NCBI GenBank assembly: GCA_947176515.1
Contig: CAMWQZ010000126.1
Coordinates: 1 to 5,151, forward strand
Direction: 5' to 3'
Length of the DNA stretch: 5,151 nt
From: an uncultured Bacteroidales bacterium
Lineage (GTDB): Bacteria; Bacteroidota; Bacteroidia; Bacteroidales; Muribaculaceae
The stretch's first letter is position 1. Each line of letters opens with the position of its first letter. Position numbers and translations under genes: made by a program. Positions 1 to 5,151 of the stretch are shown here, one piece after another. Below the pieces are notes generated by a model, which saw only the letters and a list, made by a program, of their open reading frames with translations, had not been told where the DNA came from and made no database searches.

Positions 1-56
1 TCAATATAACGGTAAATGAGACGTATCACGCAATCTGAGCTTGTCTGACAGTCTTA

Positions 57-191
57 TTACTTGGGTTCAGGAATCACCGTCTCCAACGCACCATTGTGTA
101 CTGCTATGTCAAATTCGACACTCTCCGCCTTATCCACTTGCTCCAAAATTCCACTGCAGACAACTCCGCGTAGAGCCAAGATTGGCTTTAT
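57..191 (-). pseudogene. Possible C-terminal remnant of an unidentified protein
   Basis: Between an upstream in-frame stop (192-194) and a tandem TAA TAA (57-59, then 54-56) lies a 44-codon open stretch with no clear start codon. The translation ends in ...ESVEFDIAVHNGALETV followed by IPEPK, with balanced, protein-like composition and no low complexity. The overlapping plus-strand ORF (41-232) is rich in S, P, H, C and R, which is typical of the shadow of a real gene on the other strand. Base composition here is near 47% GC in the row I counted, closer to the right-hand block than to the AT-rich genes next door. I do not recognise the family. I infer a gene that lost its 5' part, possibly when the AT-rich block arrived; it could also be a chance open stretch. 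Confidence 0.33.
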
Positions 192-209
192 TTAATCGAA
201 CGCTAAGAT

Positions 210-252
210 TAGCCGATGGCAACCTCGTGTAAAAAGGCGCGGCCATCGGCTA
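210..252. repeat. 11-bp perfect inverted repeat with 21-base spacer
   Basis: TAGCCGATGGC (210-220) and GCCATCGGCTA (242-252) are exact reverse complements. The 21-base spacer contains AAAAA. A smaller palindrome, GCTAA-GA-TTAGC (202-213), overlaps the left arm. The repeat lies about 80 bases past the stop of the secreted MBG protein gene and just outside the putative remnant. Neither strand has a T-run after the stem, so it is not a classical intrinsic terminator. It could act as a Rho-independent-like RNA end or protect the 3' end of the minus-strand transcript, or it could be a boundary sequence of the AT-rich insert. The repeat itself is certain; its role is not. Confidence 0.6.
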
Positions 253-334
253 TAACGAGTTACACATCTTTATAATCTCACAGATATTCCAACTTTATGT
301 TGTAGTTCATCTCTTAGTTAAATCTCATAATAAG

Positions 335-2599
335 CTACTCATGTATGAATTTCTTGCCGGCTTGTATGTAAATTTGACCTTTTACAAGTTCATTCACCTG
401 ACGCCCATGCATATCATATATTGGTGCGTTAGACCTTTTTCCATCGATTAGCACATCATCTATACCTGTATTTTGTAATATATTAATAGCTTTAGCAACT
501 CTTACGGCAGGTAAATGATTCTTATCTCCATCTTGAGTAGCCCTAATCGTTACTATGCCTTCTTTTATACAATCCAAATATGGTTTATCGCCAATCCAAT
601 AGATTGTAGCTATAGATTCGTCTCCGCTGATGTACTTAATCTCTAATCCTGATGATATTTCTGCGTTGAGAGGGATTTGATCACCTACTGTACAATTATC
701 TAATTGTTGATTCCAGGTTATGTGTTGTTCAGCTTGTTCTATTGTGATATAACCATATTGTGAGGAGATTTCATAATTCCCTCTTGATTCAGTAAGAGAC
801 CAGAATCTGTATGTTCCGACGGATGATGATTGTCCATACTCCTTTTTTATAGTAGGAATATAATTATTAAGAACCGTTTCCGTCTCATTATTTACGAATC
901 CGCTTATTGTATATTTGAACTCAGGATCGGGCTCTCCGTATTTTCTTGTATACTCACCCCAAGTTACAGTTAAAGGTCTTGGTTTGATATATAGACTGCC
1001 GTTTTCATAAGTGACGTTGTAATTTGGAATCTGGTCTCCGTTAATTATTATTTCATAACTTCCACATGGTGAATTTATATCTGCATTGCACTCAAATTTT
1101 GGAGTGGGAAATAGTTTCTTATCTTGTTCCAATTTTAAATTTTTAAATTCGTATTCAAATTGTGGATTACTTGAGTAGTAAAGCCGGTGGCAATCTTTAG
1201 CTTTGATAACTAAATCTGCTGGTAATATACTTAAAAATCCATCTTGATATGTAAACGTGTAATAATCTGATTCGCCTCCGAAAACATTAACACGATAAAT
1301 CCCTACGGGACTACCAATCTGTGCTTCATAAATAGTTTGAAACTGTTTATTCATACTTGGCCATGTTTCATCATTTTTTAGACCTTTAAAGCTAAAATTT
1401 GCTCGTGGTAAATAATCTCCATATTTGCATTCCATGCTGTCAACAGATACATGCAATGGAGCTTTTGTGACATGTAAAGTTCCTTTAAAATAGTCTGATG
1501 TATAATTTTTGGATTGAATACTTGCGAATAAAGTATATTTACCCGGCTTGATGTATTTATTATATTCCCGTCGGTCATACGCATAACCACAAGTAAATTT
1601 AATTCTATAATCAATATTATCTAATGATTCACCATTTACAAAGCCTGTCACATCACTTATTTCATTAGAAAAAACAAGCTCCTCACCGTATTCTACCGCA
1701 TATGAATTTACATTAATAGTAAGTGGGGCCTTATTTATTGTGTAAGATACCTCTGCTGGCCAATCAAATAATTCTTCATCAGATTCAGTATCTTTACATT
1801 TTATACCTATTGTTTTTGTATATTTCCCAGCATCAATTTCATAGATGTCATCAGAAAGTTCAATAATATAACGGCTGTTTATATTTGAATAATAAGACAT
1901 TTTTTTTACTGTTCCTGTATATGTGCAACCTTGTACACTTATGATTTTCTTTGTAGGGAAATCGCGATAATACTCATCGCTCCCTGGTAAAATAATAAAA
2001 CTAGGAGCATTAAAATAATCTAAATGTGCATCCTTATGGAATATAATAGGTCTTTTATTGCCAATAAATACATATAGAAAAACATCCCAATCAGATTTAG
2101 TCGCAAACGCACTGGCATACATTTCCTTTATGGAGGCCGGGATGACAATTGTTTCAAGTTTCCTACAACTGAAAAAAGCAGAATCACATATAAGTGTAAT
2201 TGTATTTGGCAATAAGATTGATTTTAATCTTAACTCGTCCTTTTTATTGTTATCCTCCTCAAATGCATGTTTGCCAATCGCAGAGACGTTATAAATTTCA
2301 TTGTTGTATGATACTTGTTCTGGTAAAATAATTTTTCCTGTATAACCTTCACCAATGGTCGCATACGTCACTTCAACTTCTCTTTTGTCTTGAGAAATTA
2401 TGTTATAATATATTCCGTCGGCCTCGAAATCAAAGGCATTCATGGGGGAAAAAGAACAAATAGTTAGCAGGGACAATAATATTCTATAAATGCTCCTATC
2501 AATTGTATTTTTGCATTTTTTGTGTAAATCCCATTCCTTTATCTCCATCATTCTATTATTGTAAAATGAGAGAAATTTAAATTTGAGTAAGTGTGACAT
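335..2599 (-). CDS. Secreted BspA-type LRR / MBG-repeat surface protein with T9SS-like C-terminal tail
   Basis: Predicted exported surface or adhesin-like protein of 754 residues. A basic n-region and hydrophobic core (about 38-50, ILLSLLTICSF) end at a plausible signal peptidase site, PMNA|FDFEADG (after 55). Residues about 57-220 are BspA-like leucine-rich repeats (LRR_5), with motifs such as IGKHAF (108-113), LLPNTITLI (129-137) and IVIPASIKEMYASAF (151-165). From about 290 there are four MBG-like repeats of roughly 80 residues, each opened by a linker: NKAPLTI (289), TKAPLHV (378), LPADLVI (459), KPRPLTV (539). A further bacterial Ig-like unit follows from ITWNQQL (627) to about 707. The tail TGIDDV (711) ... 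PIYDMHGRQV (726-735) ... IYIQAGKKFI (743-752) resembles the type A T9SS sorting domain. M17 or M18 is a better start than M1, because it gives a signal peptide of 38-39 residues rather than 55. The ligand is unknown. The gene lies about 20 bases after the DUF2971 gene, so it is probably cotranscribed. Confidence 0.9.
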   Translation of the reverse strand: MSHLLKFKFLSFYNNRMMEIKEWDLHKKCKNTIDRSIYRILLSLLTICSFSPMNAFDFEADGIYYNIISQDKREVEVTYATIGEGYTGKIILPEQVSYNNEIYNVSAIGKHAFEEDNNKKDELRLKSILLPNTITLICDSAFFSCRKLETIVIPASIKEMYASAFATKSDWDVFLYVFIGNKRPIIFHKDAHLDYFNAPSFIILPGSDEYYRDFPTKKIISVQGCTYTGTVKKMSYYSNINSRYIIELSDDIYEIDAGKYTKTIGIKCKDTESDEELFDWPAEVSYTINKAPLTINVNSYAVEYGEELVFSNEISDVTGFVNGESLDNIDYRIKFTCGYAYDRREYNKYIKPGKYTLFASIQSKNYTSDYFKGTLHVTKAPLHVSVDSMECKYGDYLPRANFSFKGLKNDETWPSMNKQFQTIYEAQIGSPVGIYRVNVFGGESDYYTFTYQDGFLSILPADLVIKAKDCHRLYYSSNPQFEYEFKNLKLEQDKKLFPTPKFECNADINSPCGSYEIIINGDQIPNYNVTYENGSLYIKPRPLTVTWGEYTRKYGEPDPEFKYTISGFVNNETETVLNNYIPTIKKEYGQSSSVGTYRFWSLTESRGNYEISSQYGYITIEQAEQHITWNQQLDNCTVGDQIPLNAEISSGLEIKYISGDESIATIYWIGDKPYLDCIKEGIVTIRATQDGDKNHLPAVRVAKAINILQNTGIDDVLIDGKRSNAPIYDMHGRQVNELVKGQIYIQAGKKFIHE

Positions 2600-2619
2600 A
2601 ATTATAGTTGTTTATTAAT

Positions 2620-3408
2620 TTAATATTCCATTATAATAGATGGCTTAATTATCGTTTTTGCCCATGGATATATAGTACGCAAATGATGGTTCATCATGTT
2701 TTCAATTTGGGGAGTTACAAATGGCGACAAGACAATTGACTCTAACCATTCTTCAATTTTTATGATTCGTAATTGAATGAATGGTTGACCTGACTTTAAT
2801 GGTACTAAGCGAAATTCCCGTTCACTTGCATAGCTTTTCGATTTATCAAAAGTTAATCTATCTGCTAATGCTCCCACTCTATTTCCATAGTTTACATCAG
2901 AAATAAGTATATCAGATGTGGGCTCGATGTTTTCAACAAGTTTTTCTATTGTAGTTCCTATGCGACACATTAAGTCGCTCTTTTGATATGCTTTCCACAT
3001 CAAATAATTTTCTTGAATTTCACCATCAGTAAGTGCTTGGTCCATTGTCCAGCATGATACACAAAGATCCAGAGCCAATTTAGTACACGACTCAATATCA
3101 CGTTGTCTTGCACGGTCTTTATATGAATTTACGGGTTTTACTTCAAATGGTTCTTTTTCGGTTGGGATGAATTTATGTGCTCCAGATTTATCTCTTAGAT
3201 CAGAAAAAGAACTTCTGTGTGAGATATATAATGTTGAGGTGTTTAATAATGATAATAAATGAGAAAATTTCAGGTATCGGAAGATAGGCGATTGTAAGGA
3301 GATGTCTTTTTTTATAGCTCTAAAGTATATATTAAAATTCTTCCAAGTTTTTACACACTTGAAATCGTCGTTAAAATCATTGATTGAAAGTTGGGGTTTG
3401 GGTGCCAT
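2620..3408 (-). CDS. DUF2971 family protein
   Basis: A 262-residue soluble protein with no signal peptide or membrane segment. It carries the landmarks of DUF2971 (PF11185) in order: PIFRYLKFSHLLSLLNTSTL then YISHRSSFSDLRD (41-73, the family's usual 'lyKY...l..l.....lyfs....FnD' start), VSCWT (117-121), NYLMWKAYQ (134-142, corresponding to 'lMWshYa'), DVNYGN (171-176), YASEREFRLV (193-202, the conserved E-x-E-[FY]-R element) and ESIVLSPFVTPQ (223-234). The N-terminal 40 residues precede the recognisable domain. The biochemical function of the family is not established, and I do not assign one. The ATG at 3406-3408 is the natural start; it lies two bases after a long hairpin and has no SD sequence. 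Composition is about 37% GC in the row counted, unlike the nucleotidyltransferase upstream. It is the first gene of a likely two-gene unit with the LRR/MBG surface protein. Confidence 0.88.
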   Translation of the reverse strand: MAPKPQLSINDFNDDFKCVKTWKNFNIYFRAIKKDISLQSPIFRYLKFSHLLSLLNTSTLYISHRSSFSDLRDKSGAHKFIPTEKEPFEVKPVNSYKDRARQRDIESCTKLALDLCVSCWTMDQALTDGEIQENYLMWKAYQKSDLMCRIGTTIEKLVENIEPTSDILISDVNYGNRVGALADRLTFDKSKSYASEREFRLVPLKSGQPFIQLRIIKIEEWLESIVLSPFVTPQIENMMNHHLRTIYPWAKTIIKPSIIMEY

Positions 3409-3410
3409 TT

Positions 3411-3529
3411 GAAATGATTATATATTAAAAAAACGGGAGTCATATTCACTCATTCCGCTCCAAGAGGCCGACCAAAGCCCATCATAGTAGAATGAGCAAT
3501 GATGACCCCACGTGATATATAATCATTTC
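3411..3529 (-). promoter_or_regulatory. Long nested leader hairpin with U7, abutting the DUF2971 start codon
   Basis: The outer arms 3411-3425 (GAAATGATTATATAT on the plus strand) and 3515-3529 are perfect 15-base reverse complements. Nested inside are 3439-3443 with 3502-3506 (GTCAT/ATGAC), flanked by CG and GG pairs with one mismatch and one bulged base. Then 3449-3455 pairs with 3490-3496 (CTCATTC/GAATGAG) around a 34-base apical loop. On the minus-strand transcript the inner stem ends in CUCCCG and is directly followed by seven U's (3427-3433), like an intrinsic terminator. The outer stem lies beyond that U-run and ends two bases before the AUG of the DUF2971 gene. Forming the outer stem would keep ribosomes near a closed start region; forming only the inner stem could end transcription. 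The structure is visible in the bases; the regulatory role is inferred. Confidence 0.45.
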
Positions 3530-3640
3530 CGTAGCCTCATATGGGATACGGATATAATTACCCACGGTCATTTTCATTGCTTCATTCTTGACTATGATTG
3601 TGAAATTGGTCGTTTCTTGGAGCCAAGAATCAAAGCGCAT
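3482..3640 (-). CDS. Possible small leader ORF (52 codons), unrecognised
   Basis: ATG at 3638-3640 opens a 52-codon frame, MRFDSWLQETTNF... ending in GSSLLILL, with stop TGA at 3482-3484. It lies between the TAACTTTG -7 box and the DUF2971 gene on the same strand. Its last third overlaps the 5' arm of the nested hairpin, and its stop codon is in the apical loop, so translation would interfere with folding. There is no SD sequence directly before the ATG, and a GAGGAGG about 45 bases upstream is too far away to serve it. I recognise no family. It may be a real small protein or leader peptide, the 5' remnant of a lost gene, or chance; the other two frames of this stretch also read acceptably for short distances, so confidence is low. 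Confidence 0.2.
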   Translation of the reverse strand: MRFDSWLQETTNFTIIVKNEAMKMTVGNYIRIPYEATEMIIYHVGSSLLILL

Positions 3641-3701
3641 AAAACGCCTTCGTATTTACGAACCGCCCGATAACAAGTGTTATTCCTCCTCTGAGGACCT
3701 C
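3614..3701. repeat. Cluster of short perfect palindromes in the DUF2971 leader
   Basis: Four perfect palindromes occur in 88 bases: TTCTTGG-AG-CCAAGAA (3614-3629), TTCGTA-TT-TACGAA (3649-3662), ATAACA-AG-TGTTAT (3670-3683) and GAGG-A-CCTC (3693-3701). CCTC-T-GAGG (3688-3696) overlaps the last. Centres are about 34, 21 and 20 bases apart. An imperfect one, CCGTA ... TACGG, lies further down at 3529-3551. The half-sites differ, so these are not copies of one operator. They lie downstream of the likely promoter and so would be transcribed. They could be small RNA stems in a structured leader or binding sites for dimeric proteins. Some such palindromes are expected by chance in several hundred bases. 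Confidence 0.4.
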
Positions 3702-3720
3702 ATATCGTGGGGTTCAAATG

Positions 3721-3728
3721 CAAAGTTA
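3721..3728 (-). promoter_or_regulatory. Bacteroidetes-type -7 promoter element
   Basis: On the minus strand this reads TAACTTTG, an exact match to the Bacteroidetes sigma-ABfr -7 consensus TAnnTTTG, followed by CA. It lies about 50 bases downstream of the nucleotidyltransferase terminator and points at the DUF2971/LRR-MBG unit. I see no clear TTG at the -33 position; an A-rich stretch (AAAAAAAT on the minus strand) lies just upstream. If used, transcription would start near 3714 and give a leader of about 305 bases before the DUF2971 ATG. Confidence 0.5.
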
Positions 3729-3774
3729 ATGATTTTTTTAATTTATCTGATTTTTGTGGTTGATTTTAACTACA

Positions 3775-3819
3775 TAAAAAAGTCAGGCAATGTCTGGGGG
3801 TGGTGACATTGCCTGACTT
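3775..3819 (-). terminator. Intrinsic terminator of the nucleotidyltransferase gene
   Basis: AAGTCAGGCAATGTC (3780-3794) and GACATTGCCTGACTT (3805-3819) form a perfect 15-bp stem with a 10-base loop. On the minus strand the stem is followed at once by a run of T's (complement of 3776-3781), as expected for a Rho-independent terminator. It begins about 25 bases past the nucleotidyltransferase stop codon. No T-run follows on the plus strand, so it works in one direction. It separates the right-hand operon from the DUF2971 unit. Confidence 0.92.
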
Positions 3820-3844
3820 GGGGATTCGTTTATTTGCGTGGTGA

Positions 3845-4561
3845 TTACTTGCCGTTGATTTCTTTTAGGAATTCTTCTGCGACTTTCTGGTCGTGGAGGC
3901 AGTCAACGTCCATAGCCTTGGAGAATTCGAATGGCAACACCTTTATGTCGGTTTCGGCAGCAAGTATGCGCTGGAAGTCGCTTAATGACTCGGGATAGCC
4001 TTCGCGCTTGGCAACGGTTTCCATCGCCTTATCGTTAAGGGCATAAAGGCCGGCTGAAACGATTGTGCCTTCGGCAAAAGGCTCGCCGCCATAACGGTAG
4101 TCGATGACTTCGCCGTTCTCTCCCATACGCGCATAGAGGGGACTTTCGTCGTCGACGAAACGGGTCAGTCCCATAAGCACTGCGTCGTCGGGCAATTGCT
4201 CTGATTCGCGGACATATTCGGCAAACTCCTTGTCGGGGAAGATGGTGTCGACTGTCATAGCGATAAAGCGACCTTCGATGCCTTCGGCTGCTTGACTGAG
4301 GCTATAGTAAGAGTTGTCTGAGATAATGGGGCGCACAACCAAGGGGTAGCCTTTGGCCTTGAGGTCTTCGAGATATTCGACGAGTTCGCCCATGCGGCTG
4401 TTGGCTACGATATTGATTTGTTCGCCGCCATGCTTCATCAATATGTCGATAAGGCGGCCTATCATCGGCTGGCCTTCGATTTCAACAAGAGGTTTTGGTT
4501 TCTTTTCGCCGTTTTTAGCGAAACGCGAGCCTAATCCGGCTGCTAAGATTACGTATTTCAT
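3845..4561 (-). CDS. NTP transferase domain protein (LicC-like / sugar-phosphate nucleotidyltransferase)
   Basis: A complete 238-residue cytoplasmic nucleotidyltransferase with a GT-A-like fold. The N-terminal signature ILAAGLGSRF (5-14) followed by KPKPLVEIEGQPMI (21-34) is the nucleotide-binding loop plus catalytic lysine region of this superfamily. VDTIF (104-108) supplies the first metal-binding aspartate position, and MDVDCLHD (217-224) the second, near the C-terminus. The family transfers a nucleotide (usually CMP or UMP) to a phosphorylated alcohol, choline or sugar, giving an activated head group or sugar for lipid or surface polymers. The short single-domain form suits a LicC-like cytidylyltransferase better than a long glucose-1-phosphate enzyme with a beta-helix tail, but the substrate cannot be read from the sequence. 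The ATG at 4559-4561 is preceded by an A/T-rich, SD-less leader, usual in this phylum. It follows the Ig-like protein gene by 65 bases, so cotranscription is possible, and it ends in a strong terminator. Confidence 0.92.
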   Translation of the reverse strand: MKYVILAAGLGSRFAKNGEKKPKPLVEIEGQPMIGRLIDILMKHGGEQINIVANSRMGELVEYLEDLKAKGYPLVVRPIISDNSYYSLSQAAEGIEGRFIAMTVDTIFPDKEFAEYVRESEQLPDDAVLMGLTRFVDDESPLYARMGENGEVIDYRYGGEPFAEGTIVSAGLYALNDKAMETVAKREGYPESLSDFQRILAAETDIKVLPFEFSKAMDVDCLHDQKVAEEFLKEINGK

Positions 4562-4594
4562 ATTATGTTGTGTTAGTTAATGATTATACAAATT

Positions 4595-4618
4595 GTAGGG
4601 ACGCACCCTGGTGCGTCC
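4595..4618 (+). repeat. REP-like palindrome with 5' GTAG tag
   Basis: GTAG (4595-4598) is followed directly by GGACGCAC (4599-4606), a CCTG loop (4607-4610) and GTGCGTCC (4611-4618), a perfect 8-bp GC-rich stem (9 bp if the loop closes to CT). A GTAG tetranucleotide next to the foot of a hairpin is the arrangement described for REP elements mobilised by RAYT (TnpA-REP) transposases. It lies in the 65-base gap between two minus-strand genes. It lacks a T-run on the minus strand, so it is not an intrinsic terminator for the upstream gene. It may stabilise the 3' end of the upstream message. A single copy is visible here; dispersed copies elsewhere would be needed to confirm the class. Confidence 0.55.
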
Positions 4619-4626
4619 GTGTCTGG

Positions 4627-5151
4627 TTAACGAAGCTGTCTCATCTGATTAGCGCCGCCAAAAGCCGAGTTGTTAGCGTTTGGACGTCGGTTGTTGAGGT
4701 TATTTCTGTCGTAGCGGTCGTAGCGGTTATTGCCGTCGATGGGGTTACCGAACTCATCATACTCTTCTTCCTCGTCCTCATTTTTGCCGGTCAGACGCTC
4801 GCCCTTCTTGGGTTTAGGCTTGTTCTTCTTTATTGCCAACGGCTTCTGCGCATCAAGGGCGAGTTCATAGATATCCCATGACTGCTCTACGTCCCAGTTC
4901 TTTTTCAACTGCAGTTTCTTATTGTAGTAGTAAACTTCTTCTGGCTGAACGAGTTCTTGCATGTTGCCGGTGTCCCATTTCCCGTTATCATTAGAGTCGA
5001 TAAACAGACGGGCGTAGTAAGTCGTCGGGGCGAGATATTTAAACTCAGCGCGACCATCGACAACCGGCGCCGTGCGCAGCACTTTGTCATCGCTGCTAAG
5101 CAATTCTACATAAGCTTTGGGGCTCACCCCAGACGAGTCTGCCTCTAAGCC
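4627..5151 (-). CDS. Ig-like domain (SbsA-type) Bacteroidetes protein, C-terminal part
   Basis: The reading frame is open through the right edge, entering as GLEADSSG then VSPKAYVELL. An apparent GTG start at 5127 is internal, so the gene is partial at its 5' end. The visible 174 residues contain the C-terminal hallmark of a conserved Bacteroidetes Ig-like family: YLAPTTYYARLFIDSNDNG followed by KWDTGN, then QPEEVYYYNKKLQLKKNWDVEQSW. In full-length members this follows N-terminal Ig-like (PF13205-type) domains and a lipoprotein signal, both of which would lie outside this window. The last 70 or so residues are low complexity: a lysine/proline-rich stretch (IKKNKPKPKKGE), an acidic run (EDEEEEYDEFG), then an N/R/D-rich end with RYDRYDRNN and a final MRQLR. 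The role is presumably structural or envelope-associated and is unproven. The stop TAA is at 4627-4629, 65 bases before the nucleotidyltransferase start. Confidence 0.87.
   Translation of the reverse strand, partial: GLEADSSGVSPKAYVELLSSDDKVLRTAPVVDGRAEFKYLAPTTYYARLFIDSNDNGKWDTGNMQELVQPEEVYYYNKKLQLKKNWDVEQSWDIYELALDAQKPLAIKKNKPKPKKGERLTGKNEDEEEEYDEFGNPIDGNNRYDRYDRNNLNNRRPNANNSAFGGANQMRQLR

Noticed and set aside
41..232. Plus-strand 63-residue ORF
   Set aside because: Its S/P/H/C/R-rich composition looks like the antisense shadow of the minus-strand frame at 57-191, and no start context or family is recognisable.
210..266. Pseudoknot between the 210-252 stem and AACCTCGT (221-228) with ACGAGTT (255-261)
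   Set aside because: The pairing order fits a pseudoknot, but only two bases would have to span an 11-bp stem, which is sterically implausible, and the second helix needs a bulge.
3430..3510. Other minus-strand frames in the hairpin that read like protein (for example a frame with DGLWSASWSGMSEYDSRFF)
   Set aside because: The same frame contains several stops just upstream, and all three frames read acceptably for short stretches, so this is not evidence of a pseudogene.
3588..3806. Plus-strand 72-residue ORF with a hydrophobic segment
   Set aside because: It runs through the minus-strand promoter and into the arm and loop of the intrinsic terminator, and the hydrophobic part comes from an AT-rich stretch. 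It is very likely a chance ORF.
4589..4597. TACAATTTG on the minus strand as a promoter for the nucleotidyltransferase
   Set aside because: Spacing between TA and TTTG is three bases rather than two, and the -33 region falls in the palindrome with no TTG. Read-through from the upstream gene is at least as likely.
4570..5148. Plus-strand ORFs at 4353-4580, 4570-4881 and 4957-5148
   Set aside because: They lie antisense to the nucleotidyltransferase and Ig-like genes, whose minus-strand products have clear family signatures.

Overview
The window looks like chromosomal DNA of a Bacteroidales bacterium, perhaps Muribaculaceae or Prevotellaceae; the family placement is a guess. The evidence is a BspA-type leucine-rich repeat plus MBG surface protein with a T9SS-like tail, a Bacteroidetes Ig-like lipoprotein-type C-terminus (NGKWDTGN ... 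QPEEVYYY), start codons without clear Shine-Dalgarno sites, and a TAnnTTTG-type -7 box. All well-supported genes are on the minus strand, so transcription runs from high to low coordinates.

Right block (about 3775-5151). First comes the 3' part of a large Ig-like-domain protein that enters from beyond the right edge. A 65-base gap holding a GTAG-tagged palindrome separates it from a complete 238-residue nucleotidyltransferase. That gene ends in a textbook intrinsic terminator (15-bp perfect stem plus U6). This block is about 50-57% GC by eye.

Middle intergenic stretch (3409-3844, 436 bases). After the terminator, a good -7 box (TAACTTTG) points at the next minus-strand unit. It is followed by a leader of about 300 bases with several short perfect palindromes, a weak 52-codon ORF, and a long nested hairpin. 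The inner stem of that hairpin is followed by seven U's, and its outer 15-bp stem ends two bases before the next start codon. This is the most interesting part of the window: it looks like a possible attenuator or translational control element.

AT-rich block (335-3408). Two minus-strand genes are separated by 19-20 bases and probably cotranscribed: a cytoplasmic DUF2971-family protein, then a 754-residue secreted protein with BspA LRRs, four MBG-like repeats, a final Ig-like unit and a C-terminal sorting-like motif. Rows I counted here are about 37% GC, against 57% (row 4141-4200) and 47% (row 61-120) in the flanks. The pair may therefore be an acquired insert, although no integrase, transposase or tRNA is visible.

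Left edge (1-334). There is no intact gene. A 44-codon minus-strand open stretch ending in TAA TAA reads like the C-terminal remnant of a lost gene. An 11-bp perfect inverted repeat lies between it and the AT-rich block. I saw no other feature in this stretch.

I see no CRISPR array, rRNA, tRNA or recognisable transposase in the window.
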